Positions 35,990 through 45,796 are shown, counted from the stretch's first letter. The stretch is DNA of 64,000 bases from Chryseobacterium lathyri (GCF_030812195.1 NZ_JAUSSF010000002.1:682001-746000); one strand, 5' to 3'. Notes: generated by a model from the sequence alone, not told the origin. Translations and numbers: made by a program.

Positions 35990-36811
35990 ATGAGAATAAA
36001 GGATCATTTTCTTTCACAGGAAATATTTGAAATAAAAGAAACAGAAACAAAAGGGGTTTTCAAAACCTCTCCTATTCCATCCAATATTTCCAAATATTAC
36101 GAAAGCGAAGATTATATTTCCCATCATCAGGATTCAGGGAGTTTTAAAGAAAAGCTTTATAAATTCCTACAGTCTTTTAATCTTCAATACAAAAAAAATA
36201 TTCTCGCGGACAGAATAAAAAAAGGAGCAAAAGTTCTGGATTACGGTTGCGGTGCCGGAGAATTTGTAAAATATATAGAAAACGATTTCGAGGCTTTGGG
36301 TTTTGAGCCTGATGCCGATGCCAGAAAAGCAGCTCTCAGTAAAATATCCAAAGCAACTGTAATTGATAATATCAACATTATTCAGGACCACAGTCTGGAT
36401 GCTATAACTTTATGGCATGTTTTTGAACATGTAGAAAATCAGGATGAGATGCTTGAAATTTTTCACAGGAAATTAAAAAATAAAGGACTCCTCATTATTG
36501 CTGTTCCCAACCCTACTTCCTATGATGCAAAACATTATAAAGAATACTGGGCAGCTTATGATGTACCGAGACATATTTATCATTTTTCCAAAAATGGCAT
36601 GGAAAATTTAATTTCTAAGAAACCGGATTGGAAAATGAGAAAAATTAAACCTTTAGTCCTTGACTCCTTTTACATCTCCATGCTGAGCGAAAAATATAAA
36701 AAATCACCTCTTTTTTGGCTAAAAGCAGTCATCTACGGAACGATTTCTAACGTAAAGGCACTTTTTTCGAACGAATTTTCTAGTTTGATATATATTATCG
36801 AAAAAAGATAG
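35990..36811 (+). CDS. Class I SAM-dependent methyltransferase
   Basis: A 273-residue methyltransferase. The N-terminal 60 residues (VFKTSPIPSNISKYYESEDYISH) are a cap seen in sugar/lipid-type methyltransferases. Motif I DYGCGAG is at 84-90, the acidic strand EALGFEPDADA near 106, then SLDAITLWHVFEHVENQ (motif with Glu/His) and GLLIIAVPNP. The C-terminal part (YWAAYDVPRHIYHFS) is shared by methyltransferases of polysaccharide or cell-envelope clusters. Substrate unknown; no sugar genes are adjacent. It follows mnmG and the second parS at 115 bp. Confidence 0.85.
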   Translation: MRIKDHFLSQEIFEIKETETKGVFKTSPIPSNISKYYESEDYISHHQDSGSFKEKLYKFLQSFNLQYKKNILADRIKKGAKVLDYGCGAGEFVKYIENDFEALGFEPDADARKAALSKISKATVIDNINIIQDHSLDAITLWHVFEHVENQDEMLEIFHRKLKNKGLLIIAVPNPTSYDAKHYKEYWAAYDVPRHIYHFSKNGMENLISKKPDWKMRKIKPLVLDSFYISMLSEKYKKSPLFWLKAVIYGTISNVKALFSNEFSSLIYIIEKR

Positions 36812-36870
36812 AAAATCGATTTTTAAGCTATTTATGAAGGTCAATTTTCACCAATTTCAAGATGAAAATC

Positions 36871-36905
36871 AAAAAACTCAGGAAATTTTCCTGAGTTTTT
36901 ATTTT
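36871..36905. terminator. Bidirectional terminator
   Basis: A 15-bp perfect stem (AAAAACTCAGGAAAA and its complement) with A and T runs on both sides, between the convergent methyltransferase and beta-helix genes. Confidence 0.85.
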
Positions 36906-36969
36906 TGACATTAAATTTAAGCTTTCTAAATATTTCGAATTTTAAGTAGGATTTTTTAAAACAGAATAT

Positions 36970-38826
36970 TTACATATCAACTACAATATTACTTTTCAAT
37001 AAATTATTAGCTGGAAAAGTTGAAGATGTAATATTATCAACTTTAAAATCAACATTAGCACTCCCTCCCTTTCCGAAAGTAACCGCATGGAAAAAAAGTT
37101 CATTGAAAGGATAAGTTGGCTGAATTGTATACACTCCTCCTACCCTTTTATGATCATTTGAAATCACAGGGGTCATAAAACCATAACCATTAGCATTGAT
37201 TGTCGGAACCGGGGTATCAACCAAAGAAAGAACATACCGTGCTTTATTTGAAGAATCACTTTTAAAAACGGAAGAAGGCGTAAATTCTATACTTGGATTA
37301 TTATTTAGATAAATATTGTTTCTGATCGTCGTAGACTGGATTACATTACTGTTGATTTCAATTAAATCTTTTAAATTATTTGATTCAAGAGATGATGAAT
37401 TATCAGAAATTAAGCTATGAGTAACTTTTTCAGCATTTAAAGTAACCAATTTTGATAAAGAAGTAAAAGTATTTCCGAAAATTTTCACAAAAGAATACTC
37501 ACCCAATACATTTGATTCCTCTTTATCAAAAAGAAAGCCTAAAGAATGACCTACAAAATTATTATTACTGATTTCCAGGACCTCTACCCCGGCAAAAATA
37601 TCAGCTGCATATCTCAGATGATCTCCTATGGTATAAAGTATATGGCATGAATTGCCTTTTGCTACAATTCTTTCATACTTCCCACCCTTATTCAGAATAC
37701 TTAATAAACCCTGATGCCCATTATAGTTCTGGGTTTCTCCTTCAATATGCTTATGTCTGATATTGTTTCCGCTTATCAAAACATTGGAAATTAAGGAATT
37801 AACATCAGACCAAAAATAAACAGCAGTATTTGTAATATCAGCAATATTATCAGTGATGCTGATATTTGTAATATCTTTTCTTTCACTTTCATAAGAAGCA
37901 ACGAAATTCATCCTTGTATAATCGTAAACTTTATTATTATCAAATGATGAATAATTGCCATGGATTTCACACGCACAGCCAATCAGACTCATGAGCCTGT
38001 TACCTATAAAAACATTATTATGAACCGATAAAAAATCAACATTTCCATAAATAGTGGAATGATCATGATTAATTTCTTTAGTTCCTGTTGCCAGATTGTC
38101 AAAGGTACAATTCCTTATCGTTACATTACCTCCCGAATTTCCTTTTCCTACACCTATACAATTCCGTAAATCACCATTGGTCCAATATAAACCATCAATG
38201 AGTACATTAGTACAATTTCCTCCTTCAAAGCCTACTCTGTTTAGATATAAAGATCTCATTTTAGAAACATCACCGCCAAAATCAATAATACCTTTCCCTT
38301 TAAAAGCAATGTTATATAAAGGAGAAGAATCAGCTGTAACACCAGAAAATAATACAAAAGCACGATCATTAAAATAGGCATCAAGCTTAATTACACTGTA
38401 GTCTTCAAACTCGACATCCAAGCCTGATCTCAATTCAAAAATATTTTCAGATGATGAATTAAAGCTTTTAATCAAGAAATGTCCGCTTGGAAATACAAGT
38501 TTTAAACCTAGTTCAGAACATACATCAAATGCATGCTGAATAAAAGCTCTCTGATCCTCATTATAAGAAGATTTTGCTCCAAAAGCTGTTATATATACTC
38601 TTTTAGACGAAAATACAACCGTATTTACATAAAATTCATTACCTCTTGTACGGTAAATAACCTGATCGTTTAATACCCTTGAATCATTGATAACAAGTCC
38701 TGTTCCGTCAATCCATGTATTTACCTTCTTGAAGCTAACAATTTCCCCTGTGTTCGAGTCAATCAATTGTACAAAGTTATCAGCTGAACCAGATAATAAC
38801 ACGAAAAATTCATTTGTTGTAAGCAT
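36970..38826 (-). CDS. Right-handed beta-helix (pectate-lyase/tailspike-like) protein, no signal peptide
   Basis: A 618-residue protein. Residues 1-80 look like a small beta N-terminal cap (NEFFVLLSGSADNFVQLIDSNTG). ITAFGAKSSYNEDQRAFIQHAFDVCSELGLKLVFPSGHFLI is the opening typical of the pectate-lyase superfamily (PF12708) in phage tailspikes. Residues about 130-520 are parallel beta-helix coils with Asn ladders (NVLISGNNIRH, ISITDNIADI). A C-terminal beta domain ends it. There is no signal peptide and no other phage gene nearby. It could be a phage-derived remnant, a contractile-tail (T6SS-like) cargo, or a cytosolic polymer-binding protein. AT content seems high. Monocistronic. Confidence 0.7.
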   Translation of the reverse strand: MLTTNEFFVLLSGSADNFVQLIDSNTGEIVSFKKVNTWIDGTGLVINDSRVLNDQVIYRTRGNEFYVNTVVFSSKRVYITAFGAKSSYNEDQRAFIQHAFDVCSELGLKLVFPSGHFLIKSFNSSSENIFELRSGLDVEFEDYSVIKLDAYFNDRAFVLFSGVTADSSPLYNIAFKGKGIIDFGGDVSKMRSLYLNRVGFEGGNCTNVLIDGLYWTNGDLRNCIGVGKGNSGGNVTIRNCTFDNLATGTKEINHDHSTIYGNVDFLSVHNNVFIGNRLMSLIGCACEIHGNYSSFDNNKVYDYTRMNFVASYESERKDITNISITDNIADITNTAVYFWSDVNSLISNVLISGNNIRHKHIEGETQNYNGHQGLLSILNKGGKYERIVAKGNSCHILYTIGDHLRYAADIFAGVEVLEISNNNFVGHSLGFLFDKEESNVLGEYSFVKIFGNTFTSLSKLVTLNAEKVTHSLISDNSSSLESNNLKDLIEINSNVIQSTTIRNNIYLNNNPSIEFTPSSVFKSDSSNKARYVLSLVDTPVPTINANGYGFMTPVISNDHKRVGGVYTIQPTYPFNELFFHAVTFGKGGSANVDFKVDNITSSTFPANNLLKSNIVVDM

Positions 38827-38882
38827 AATATTTTAATTTAGTAAGCAAATATATATTACGCAAACGCCAAAACTTGACGTAT

Positions 38883-38910
38883 AAAAAAGTCTGCTAAAAA
38901 TTAGCAGACT
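38883..38910 (-). terminator. Terminator after pgk
   Basis: A 10-bp perfect stem AGTCTGCTAA / TTAGCAGACT with a 3-base loop and, on the minus strand, a T6 run, 21 bp after the pgk stop codon. Confidence 0.88.
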
Positions 38911-38931
38911 CTATAATTATTATTTGATATA

Positions 38932-40122
38932 CTATTTATTAATAGCAGCAATTCCCGGAAGTTCCAAACCTTCCAGACTTTCAAGCATCGCCCCTCCTCC
39001 TGTAGAAACATAGCTCACTTTATCGTCATAACCAAACTGCTTCACAAAAGCAACACTATCACCTCCTCCCACTAAAGAGAATGCTCCTAATTTTGTAGCT
39101 TCAGCAATGCTGTCTCCCAAAGCAACTGTTCCACCTGCAAAGTTTGACATTTCAAAAACCCCGATCGGTCCGTTCCAAAGAATTGTTCGTGAATTCAGCA
39201 ATACATCATTGAACTGATCTCTAGATTTGTGACCTGCATCAAGTCCCATCCATCCTTCAGGAATTGCATAAATATCCGCTTCTTTTCTTTCAGCATCATT
39301 ATTAAAAGCTTCTGCAATAATAACATCAGAAGGAAGATATACTTTAACTTTATTTTCTTTAGCTTTTCCTAAAATCTCAAGAGCTAAAGGAAGCTTATCC
39401 TCTTCTACGAGTGAGTTCCCTATTTTTCCGCCTAAAGCTTTAATAAAAGTAAATGCCATCCCTCCGCCGATGATCAGATTATCTATTGCCGGAAGTATAT
39501 TTTCTATAATGGTAATTTTAGTTGAAACCTTAGAGCCTCCAAGTATTGCAGTTACAGGCTTCTCTCCTTTTCTCAAAACTTTATCAATAGCCTGTAATTC
39601 CTTTGCCATTAATAAACCGAAAAATTTAGTTGAATTAAAATATTGAGCTATTACAGCTGTAGAAGCGTGTGCTCTGTGAGCTGTACCGAATGCATCATTT
39701 ACAAAAGCATCCCCAAGTTTTGAAAGTTTTTCAGCAAATCCGGCATCTCCCTTTTCCTCCTCATTATGAAAACGAAGATTTTCCAATAGTAAGATCTCTC
39801 CAGGCTGAAGCTCAGAGGCGGCTTTTTCAGCCTTTTCTCCGATACATTCATCCACAAACTTAACTTCCTTTCCAAGAACAGCGGAAACTTCATCTACGAT
39901 ATGCTTAAGAGAGAATTCATCTTTTACTTCGCCTTTAGGTCTCCCAAGATGAGTCATTAAAATTACAGCACCTCCGTCGTTAAGTATTTTTTCAACTGTA
40001 GGTTTTACAGCTGCGATTCTTGTATTGTCTGTCACTTTAAGCTGATCATCCTGCGGAACATTGAAGTCCACTCTTACCAGAGCTTTCTTGTCTTTAAAAT
40101 TGAAATCATTGATTGTTTTCAT
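38932..40122 (-). CDS. pgk: Phosphoglycerate kinase
   Basis: A 396-residue glycolytic enzyme that makes ATP and 3-phosphoglycerate from 1,3-bisphosphoglycerate. [10 protein letters not shown] at about 17-26, [47 protein letters not shown] and the C-terminal nucleotide site [12 protein letters not shown] / [13 protein letters not shown] are all present. The length is typical. It is divergent from rpiB across the AT-rich region described below and has its own promoter and terminator. Confidence 0.97.
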   Translation of the reverse strand: MKTINDFNFKDKKALVRVDFNVPQDDQLKVTDNTRIAAVKPTVEKILNDGGAVILMTHLGRPKGEVKDEFSLKHIVDEVSAVLGKEVKFVDECIGEKAEKAASELQPGEILLLENLRFHNEEEKGDAGFAEKLSKLGDAFVNDAFGTAHRAHASTAVIAQYFNSTKFFGLLMAKELQAIDKVLRKGEKPVTAILGGSKVSTKITIIENILPAIDNLIIGGGMAFTFIKALGGKIGNSLVEEDKLPLALEILGKAKENKVKVYLPSDVIIAEAFNNDAERKEADIYAIPEGWMGLDAGHKSRDQFNDVLLNSRTILWNGPIGVFEMSNFAGGTVALGDSIAEATKLGAFSLVGGGDSVAFVKQFGYDDKVSYVSTGGGAMLESLEGLELPGIAAINK

Positions 40123-40676
40123 AAGTATCTTTGAATTTTCGTTTCACAAATGTAAGCTTTTAAACATTTTCAAGAGAACCAATAAAACAAAACTTTCTGA
40201 AAACTTTCCCCCAACCCAGTCACCCACTAATCAACAATTTTTTCTCTTTAAAAGAAAAGAATAATGTAGTTGTTGTTGAGTATTGTTAGTTTCGGGGATA
40301 AGTTTTATCAAAATAATTGGTAACAAATAATTTTTATTCAATTCATATTTAATTCACATTGTAATATCTTGTAAATCTGTCTTTTCACAGACTTATTAAC
40401 AGATGTGAGTAATTTTGCCACAAATCCATTATTAGTTATTTAATTATGGAAAAACTTTGGATTAAATGGAGAAAACATTTTGAAAGTTGTGGTTAAAATT
40501 TTCAAATACATTTCCCATTACGAAATAAATTCATCTTTAAAAATAGAAAGTTGAAAAAAGTTTTCCACAGTTATTCACATACCTTTTCACAAATTACCAC
40601 GGATTAACTAACAGACTTTGTTATTATTCTTACCTTTGTCATGAAATAAAATCTAAAAAGACTTAATACAGGTATT
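40123..40676. other. AT-rich region with DnaA-box-like sites, candidate replication origin
   Basis: A 554-bp gene-free region between divergent pgk and rpiB. Sites one base from the DnaA box TTATCCACA are TTTTCCACA at 40561-40569, TTATTCACA at 40571-40579 (2 bp later, same strand) and TTAACCACA on the minus strand at 40496-40488. Two-mismatch sites are at 40404-40412 (minus) and 40414-40422 (plus). Another TTTTCCACA is at 40782-40790 inside rpiB. AT-rich stretches separate them. It lies 4-7 kb from two parS sites. Only sequence reading supports this; GC skew was not computed and dnaA is not in the window. Confidence 0.4.
40147..40173 (-). promoter_or_regulatory. Promoter of pgk
   Basis: Minus-strand -7 element TACATTTG (40154-40147) with a TTG at 40173-40171, 16 bp upstream. 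The leader is about 20 nt. Confidence 0.6.
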
Positions 40677-41111
40677 ATGAAAAGAAAAATAGCTATTGCT
40701 GCAGACCACGCCGGCTATGAATACAAGGAGATTGTTAAGAACTATCTTTCAGAAAAGTTTGATGTTCAGGATTTTGGAACGTTTTCCACAGACAGTGTGG
40801 ATTATCCTGACTTTGTTCACCCTGCTGCCACATCAGTTGAAAACGGGGAAAATGAATTGGGAATATTGATCTGCGGAAGCGGAAATGGAGTCCAGATCAC
40901 AGCTAACAAGCATCAGAAAATCAGATGTGCACTTTGCTGGATGCCGGAGATTGCAGTACTGGCAAGACAGCATAATGATGCCAATATGATCTCCATGCCC
41001 GCAAGATTTATCTCTAAGGAAGTGGCTATAGAAATTGCAGAGAAATTTCTTTCCACAGATTTTGAAGGTGGAAGACACCAAAACAGAGTTGATAAAATTG
41101 CTGTTTGCTAA
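40677..41111 (+). CDS. rpiB: Ribose-5-phosphate isomerase B
   Basis: A 144-residue sugar-phosphate isomerase interconverting ribose-5-phosphate and ribulose-5-phosphate. AADHAGYEYKEIV at the N-terminus, VDYPDFVHPAA, and the active-site ICGSGNGVQITANK with the catalytic Cys. The RCALCWMPEIAVLARQHNDANMISMPARF segment is typical of RpiB. The length is normal. It has a TACCTTTG -7-like element at 40631-40638. It is divergent from pgk and ends at a terminator. Confidence 0.95.
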   Translation: MKRKIAIAADHAGYEYKEIVKNYLSEKFDVQDFGTFSTDSVDYPDFVHPAATSVENGENELGILICGSGNGVQITANKHQKIRCALCWMPEIAVLARQHNDANMISMPARFISKEVAIEIAEKFLSTDFEGGRHQNRVDKIAVC

Positions 41112-41118
41112 AAATATA

Positions 41119-41150
41119 AAGGCCTGTAAATCAAATTGCAGGCCTTATTT
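41119..41150 (+). terminator. Terminator after rpiB
   Basis: Stem AAGGCCTG / CAGGCCTT with a loop of about 12 bases, followed by a T-rich stretch, 8 bp after the stop codon. Confidence 0.8.
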
Positions 41151-41541
41151 ATTTTTTATTTTGTACATTTGCAGCAGCTAATAGAAATTACCATTCTATT
41201 ATTTCCATACCAAACCTGAAATACTTAAAGATATTTATTCAAAGGTTTTTCTCCCCTCTTCTCCATATTTGTAGTAATTTTAACAGGCTAAAGTTTCCAT
41301 TGTAAATAAATTGGAAAGAAAATTGATGCTGTTGAATTAATAAAGAAAATGTAAAACAATAACCATAAAAGGTAATAATTCCTGAAAACGATTGTATTCA
41401 AATGCCTCTTAGTATAGAGGAAGAAATAAAAATAGAAGCCCTACCGGGTAATTTATTTATTATTTGAATTTAAAAAAACTACGTTACAAAGATTTCAAAA
41501 TAAGAATTATTACAATTAATAACAATTAAATAATATTAAAA
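41151..41541. other. AT-rich leader region before rnr
   Basis: A gap of about 390 bp with no recognised gene. It contains a TACATTTG element at 41164-41171, which would give an rnr leader of about 365 nt. Otherwise it is AT-rich with no convincing hairpin or riboswitch-like structure. Confidence 0.4.
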
Positions 41542-43695
41542 ATGCCAAGAAAAGGTAAATATATAAGCCATAAAAACGAGCAGAAACTCATAGAGATCGG
41601 AAGACTGATCCTGCGTTTCATGAATACGAATGCGTCAAAGATTTATAATTATAAGCAAATCGCGGACGGAATAGATTATAAGAATCCACGCCAGAGAGAA
41701 CTGGTGATCCAGGCCCTTCACAAACTTCAGGGTTCTGAAAAAATCAAAGAGGTGGAAAAAGGAAAATATATCATTAATCTGAAAATTGAGGGAACCCTGA
41801 CGGGAACCATTGATTTCAACCAGTCCGGCAACGCCTACGTTAGTGTGGAAGGAATAGAAGATGATATCTTTATTCACTCTAAGAACGTAAAAGATGCATT
41901 GCAGGGCGATAAGGTCCTGATTGTAACCTATCATTTCAAAGGGAAAAAACTGGAAGGCTCCGTTCTGGAAGTTCTGGAAAGAACAAGAACAGAATTTGTA
42001 GGAACATTCCAGCTGGTTGCCCATAAAGATTTTGGATTTGTAGTTTGTGATAAAAAAACAATCAATACTGATATTTTTATTCCTAAAACTAAATTCGGAG
42101 GAGCAGAAAACGGCGATAAAGTGGTTGTAAAAATGACAGAATGGAAGCCGGGTGATAAAAATCCTGAGGGAGAAATCATTCAGGTTCTTGGAGCTCCGGG
42201 CGAACATGAAACAGAGATCCACTCTATCCTTGCAGAATACGGTCTTCCTTACGAATTTCCACAGGAAGTTGAGCTTGATGCGGATAAAATCGACAGAAGA
42301 ATCACCGATGAAGAGGCTGCAAAGCGCTGGGATATGCGTGATATCTGTACGTTCACTATTGACCCTAAAGATGCAAAAGATTTCGATGATGCGCTTTCAA
42401 TAAGAAAATTAGAAAACGGAAACTGGGAGATCGGTGTGCATATTGCCGATGTTTCTCATTATGTAGTTCCAGGAACGATCCTGGATGATGAAGCGTATAA
42501 CAGAGCAACTTCCGTATACCTTGTAGACCGTGTGGTTCCGATGCTTCCGGAAGTTTTGAGCAACGATGTATGCTCACTTCGCCCGAATGAAGATAAGTAT
42601 ACATTCTCAGCAGTTTTCCAGCTGAATGATAAAGCAGAAATCCAGAAACAGTGGTTTGGAAGAACAGTGATTCATTCAGACAGAAGATTTACTTATGAAG
42701 AAGCTCAGGAACGTATAGAAACAGGTCAGGGAGATCTTGCAGAAGAAATCAATACCCTTGACAGGTTAGCCAAAATTATGCGTGATGAACGGGTAAGGAA
42801 TGGGGCAATTACATTTGATAGAAGTGAAGTAAGGTTCAATCTGGATGAAAATAACTCGCCGATCGGAGTATACTTCAAAATAAGTAAGGATTCCAATCAC
42901 CTGATCGAAGAATTCATGCTTTTAGCCAATAAAAAGGTGTCTGAATTTGTTTCATTAAACAATAAAGGAGGTGTGACAAACAATACCTTTATTTATAGGA
43001 TTCACGACGATCCAAACCCTGCAAAGCTGGAAGCATTAAGAGATTTTGTTTCTACTTTCGGATATAAAATGAACCTTGACAATACCAAGAAAGTTGCAGA
43101 ATCTTTAAACAAGCTTCTTTCGGATGTCAAAGGAAAAGGAGAAGAAAATATGATTGAAACGCTGGCCATGAGAAGTATGAGCAAAGCCGTATATTCTACA
43201 GAGCCTATCGGGCACTACGGTTTAGGTTTCGAATATTACAGCCACTTCACCTCTCCTATCCGACGTTATCCCGACCTTCTTGCCCACCGCCTTTTACAGC
43301 ACTATCTTGATGGAGGAAAATCTCCGAGCAAGGCAGAACTTGAAGACAAAGCAAAACACTGCAGTTCTATGGAAAGACTTGCAGCCGATGCAGAAAGAGA
43401 TTCCATTAAGTTCATGCAGGTGAAATTTATGGAAAAGCACCTTGGAGAAACATTCACAGGCGTTATTTCAGGTGTGGCAGAATTCGGTTTCTGGGTTGAG
43501 ATCCCTGAAAACGGTGCCGAAGGTTTGATTAAATTAAGAGACCTTGTGGATGATTCCTATTCATACGATGCAAAAACCCATGCCGTATATGGTAGCAGAA
43601 CCGGCAAAAAATATCAATTAGGAGACCAGGTGCAGATTAAAGTAGTAAAAGCCAACCTTATTCAAAAGCAGTTAGACTTTAAGATTGTTGATTAA
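41542..43695 (+). CDS. rnr: Ribonuclease R
   Basis: A 717-residue 3'-to-5' exoribonuclease of the RNB family that degrades structured RNA. An N-terminal winged-helix part (FMNTNASKIYNYKQIADGID) is followed by two cold-shock-like domains (GTIDFNQSGNAYVSVEG ... DIFIHSKNV; GFVVCDKKTINTDIFIPKTK). The RNB catalytic domain carries FTIDPKDAKDFDDALS, with the metal-binding Asp residues, then HYGLGFEYYSHFTSPIRRYPDLLAHRLLQ. A C-terminal S1 domain covers about 635-715 (FTGVISGVAEFGFWVEI). The length is within the family range. It begins a run of plus-strand genes. Confidence 0.97.
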   Translation: MPRKGKYISHKNEQKLIEIGRLILRFMNTNASKIYNYKQIADGIDYKNPRQRELVIQALHKLQGSEKIKEVEKGKYIINLKIEGTLTGTIDFNQSGNAYVSVEGIEDDIFIHSKNVKDALQGDKVLIVTYHFKGKKLEGSVLEVLERTRTEFVGTFQLVAHKDFGFVVCDKKTINTDIFIPKTKFGGAENGDKVVVKMTEWKPGDKNPEGEIIQVLGAPGEHETEIHSILAEYGLPYEFPQEVELDADKIDRRITDEEAAKRWDMRDICTFTIDPKDAKDFDDALSIRKLENGNWEIGVHIADVSHYVVPGTILDDEAYNRATSVYLVDRVVPMLPEVLSNDVCSLRPNEDKYTFSAVFQLNDKAEIQKQWFGRTVIHSDRRFTYEEAQERIETGQGDLAEEINTLDRLAKIMRDERVRNGAITFDRSEVRFNLDENNSPIGVYFKISKDSNHLIEEFMLLANKKVSEFVSLNNKGGVTNNTFIYRIHDDPNPAKLEALRDFVSTFGYKMNLDNTKKVAESLNKLLSDVKGKGEENMIETLAMRSMSKAVYSTEPIGHYGLGFEYYSHFTSPIRRYPDLLAHRLLQHYLDGGKSPSKAELEDKAKHCSSMERLAADAERDSIKFMQVKFMEKHLGETFTGVISGVAEFGFWVEIPENGAEGLIKLRDLVDDSYSYDAKTHAVYGSRTGKKYQLGDQVQIKVVKANLIQKQLDFKIVD

Positions 43696-43760
43696 TTAAA
43701 TCATAAAGTCTAACTTTGTATTTAATGGGATGAAATTTTTTTCATTTAAAATACTATTGA

Positions 43761-44447
43761 ATGTTTGAACTTGTACTATCTGCTATTATCTTAGGATTTA
43801 TGCTGAGCCTGGTTTTTATAGGACCTATTTTTTTCCTTTTAATTGAAACCAGCTTTACCAGAGGGCCAAGACATGCTCTGGCACTGGATCTCGGAGTTAT
43901 TACAGCAGATTTATTATGCATTGTTGCTGCGTATTATGCAAGTGCGGATATTGTTACTTTAATAGATAAACATCCCGGGTTTTACAGAATTACTTCTATA
44001 CTTATTTTTGTATACGGGATCGTCATGATGGTCACCAGGACCAAAATGCATATGCCGGGTGAAGAAAAGATCATTGGACAAAACTATTTTAAAACGTTTT
44101 TCAATGGTTTTTTCTTTAATCTTTTAAATGTAGGGGTTATTCTTTTCTGGCTGGTTACAGTAATCTCTGTAAGGAATCAATACCCTGATACCAGCAGTTT
44201 TATACTGTATGTGAGCATCGTCATCGGTACCTATTTGTGTATTGACCTGGCCAAAATATTCTTAGCAAAACAATTTCACGATAAACTTACTCAGAAGCTT
44301 GCCAATCAGATCCGGAGAATCGTTGGCGGGATTCTTATTGTTTTCAGTTTCTTCATCTTTTTGCAGAGCTTTAAGAAATTTAATCAATTTGACAGGCGTT
44401 TAGAAGAAGCTGAGAAAAAAGAAATCAAGTATCAAAAAACAGAATGA
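43761..44447 (+). CDS. LysE-family transporter
   Basis: A 228-residue membrane protein with six membrane helices. The opening FIGPIFFLLIETSFTRGPRHALALDLGVITADLLCIVAAYY matches the LysE/RhtB exporter family, which exports amino acids. Helices continue at about 69-87, 120-140, 148-170 and 190-210, and a charged tail follows. Substrate unknown. The stop codon overlaps the next start by 4 bp (ATGA), so it is coupled to the S66 peptidase gene; a peptide- or amino-acid-related pair is plausible. Confidence 0.85.
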   Translation: MFELVLSAIILGFMLSLVFIGPIFFLLIETSFTRGPRHALALDLGVITADLLCIVAAYYASADIVTLIDKHPGFYRITSILIFVYGIVMMVTRTKMHMPGEEKIIGQNYFKTFFNGFFFNLLNVGVILFWLVTVISVRNQYPDTSSFILYVSIVIGTYLCIDLAKIFLAKQFHDKLTQKLANQIRRIVGGILIVFSFFIFLQSFKKFNQFDRRLEEAEKKEIKYQKTE

Positions 44448-45379
44448 AAAAAATAATATTCCCCAAAGCCCTTAAAAAAGGGGCTAAAATAGCCGTTATT
44501 TCCCCAGCCGGAGCCGTAGACACTACTCAGCTTGAAAAGGGAATAGAAATGATCAAAAACAAGGGTTTTGAACCTGTTCTTGGCGAACATCTTTATACTA
44601 AATATTCAAATGGATATAATTATGCCGGTACAGAACAGGAAAGAATTAAAGACATCAACTGGGCTTTAAATGATAAAAATATTTCAGCAATCTGGGCCTC
44701 ACGGGGCGGCTACGGATGTCAGCATCTGGTTCAGCATTTAAAGCTGAAAAATTTTACAGAAAACCCGAAATGGTACATCGGTTATTCCGATAATACTGTT
44801 ATTCAAAGTTATTTATTGAAAAAAGGTTTTGCTTCTATCCATGGACAAACCATTAAAACATCCAGCTTTGGAGTAACAGAGGAAAGCTATGATCTGGTTT
44901 TTGATATTTTAAAAGGGAAAAGACCCAAATATGCTTTAAAATCCCATGAGTTTAATAAAACAGGGAATGTTGAAGGTGAATTGGTTGGAGGAAATTTAGC
45001 CCTGATTTATGCCCTTTTGGGAACCAAGTATTCTTTTGACTTCAGGGATAAGATTTTATTTATTGAAGATATCGGAGAAAATTTTTATGCCTTGGATAGA
45101 ATGATCATGACTCTGGAATTAGCGGGAGTTTTCAATAAAATAAAAGGATTGGTCGTTGGCGGAATGACCAATATGGGCGATGAAAAAGAGAATAAAAGTT
45201 ACGAAGAAAGCTTCGATGAATTTGCCTGCAAACTAATCTCCGATAGAATCTCAAAATATAAATTCCCAGCTGTTTTCGGATTTCCGAATGGGCATATTAA
45301 AGATAACAGACCTTTAGTTATAGGAGGGAAAGTTAAAATGCAGATTGGAGATAAGGTTAAGATTGAGTTTTTAATTTGA
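44444..45379 (+). CDS. LD-carboxypeptidase / MccF-like peptidase (S66)
   Basis: A 311-residue cytosolic serine peptidase. SPAGAVD at 20-26 and SRGGYGC at 87-92 precede the nucleophile S115 in YIGYSDNTV. EDIGENFYALDRM carries the Glu and FPNGHIKDNRPLVIGG the His of the Ser-Glu-His triad. The family removes the terminal D-Ala from muropeptide tetrapeptides in peptidoglycan recycling, or cleaves microcin C-like compounds. It is translationally coupled to a LysE-type exporter, which could export the released amino acid. Confidence 0.9.
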   Translation: MKKIIFPKALKKGAKIAVISPAGAVDTTQLEKGIEMIKNKGFEPVLGEHLYTKYSNGYNYAGTEQERIKDINWALNDKNISAIWASRGGYGCQHLVQHLKLKNFTENPKWYIGYSDNTVIQSYLLKKGFASIHGQTIKTSSFGVTEESYDLVFDILKGKRPKYALKSHEFNKTGNVEGELVGGNLALIYALLGTKYSFDFRDKILFIEDIGENFYALDRMIMTLELAGVFNKIKGLVVGGMTNMGDEKENKSYEESFDEFACKLISDRISKYKFPAVFGFPNGHIKDNRPLVIGGKVKMQIGDKVKIEFLI

Positions 45380-45424
45380 TATTTATTCAACACTCTCCGA
45401 TTCTTAAACTCTTAAACTCAAAAG

Positions 45425-45796
45425 ATGGCTGATCACAATGACTTTGGAAAAATAGCGGAAGACCTTGCAGCTGAATATCTGCAGAAAAACGGATATAGAA
45501 TTATTACGAGAAATTTCCGGTTTCAGAAAGCTGAGATCGATATTATTGCTGAAAAAGAAGGTTTAATTATTATCGTAGAAGTTAAAGCACGTTCTACAGA
45601 TGCTTTTATGCTGCCTCAGGAAGCGGTTACTAAGACAAAAATTAAGTCTATCGTTATGGCAGCCAACCATTATCTTGAAGAATTTAGCAGGAACAATGAA
45701 GTGAGGTTTGATATTATCTCTGTTCTTGCCGATGAAAAAAAGAAACTTACAATTGAACATATAACGGATGCTTTTGAAGCATTGGATGCAAACTAA
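45425..45796 (+). CDS. YraN family protein (UPF0102)
   Basis: A 123-residue protein with a PD-(D/E)xK nuclease-like core: AEDLAAEYLQKNGYRIITRNFRFQKAEIDIIAEKEGLIIIVEVKARS. Asp of EIDII, Glu and Lys of VEVKAR are the presumed catalytic residues. The molecular function in cells is unclear. It is 45 bp after the peptidase gene, on the same strand, and precedes an SDR gene by 49 bp. Confidence 0.92.
   Translation: MADHNDFGKIAEDLAAEYLQKNGYRIITRNFRFQKAEIDIIAEKEGLIIIVEVKARSTDAFMLPQEAVTKTKIKSIVMAANHYLEEFSRNNEVRFDIISVLADEKKKLTIEHITDAFEALDAN

Noticed and set aside
36970..38826. Prophage
   Set aside because: Neighbours are housekeeping genes on both sides and no integrase, capsid or tail-assembly gene is seen; only one tailspike-like gene is present.
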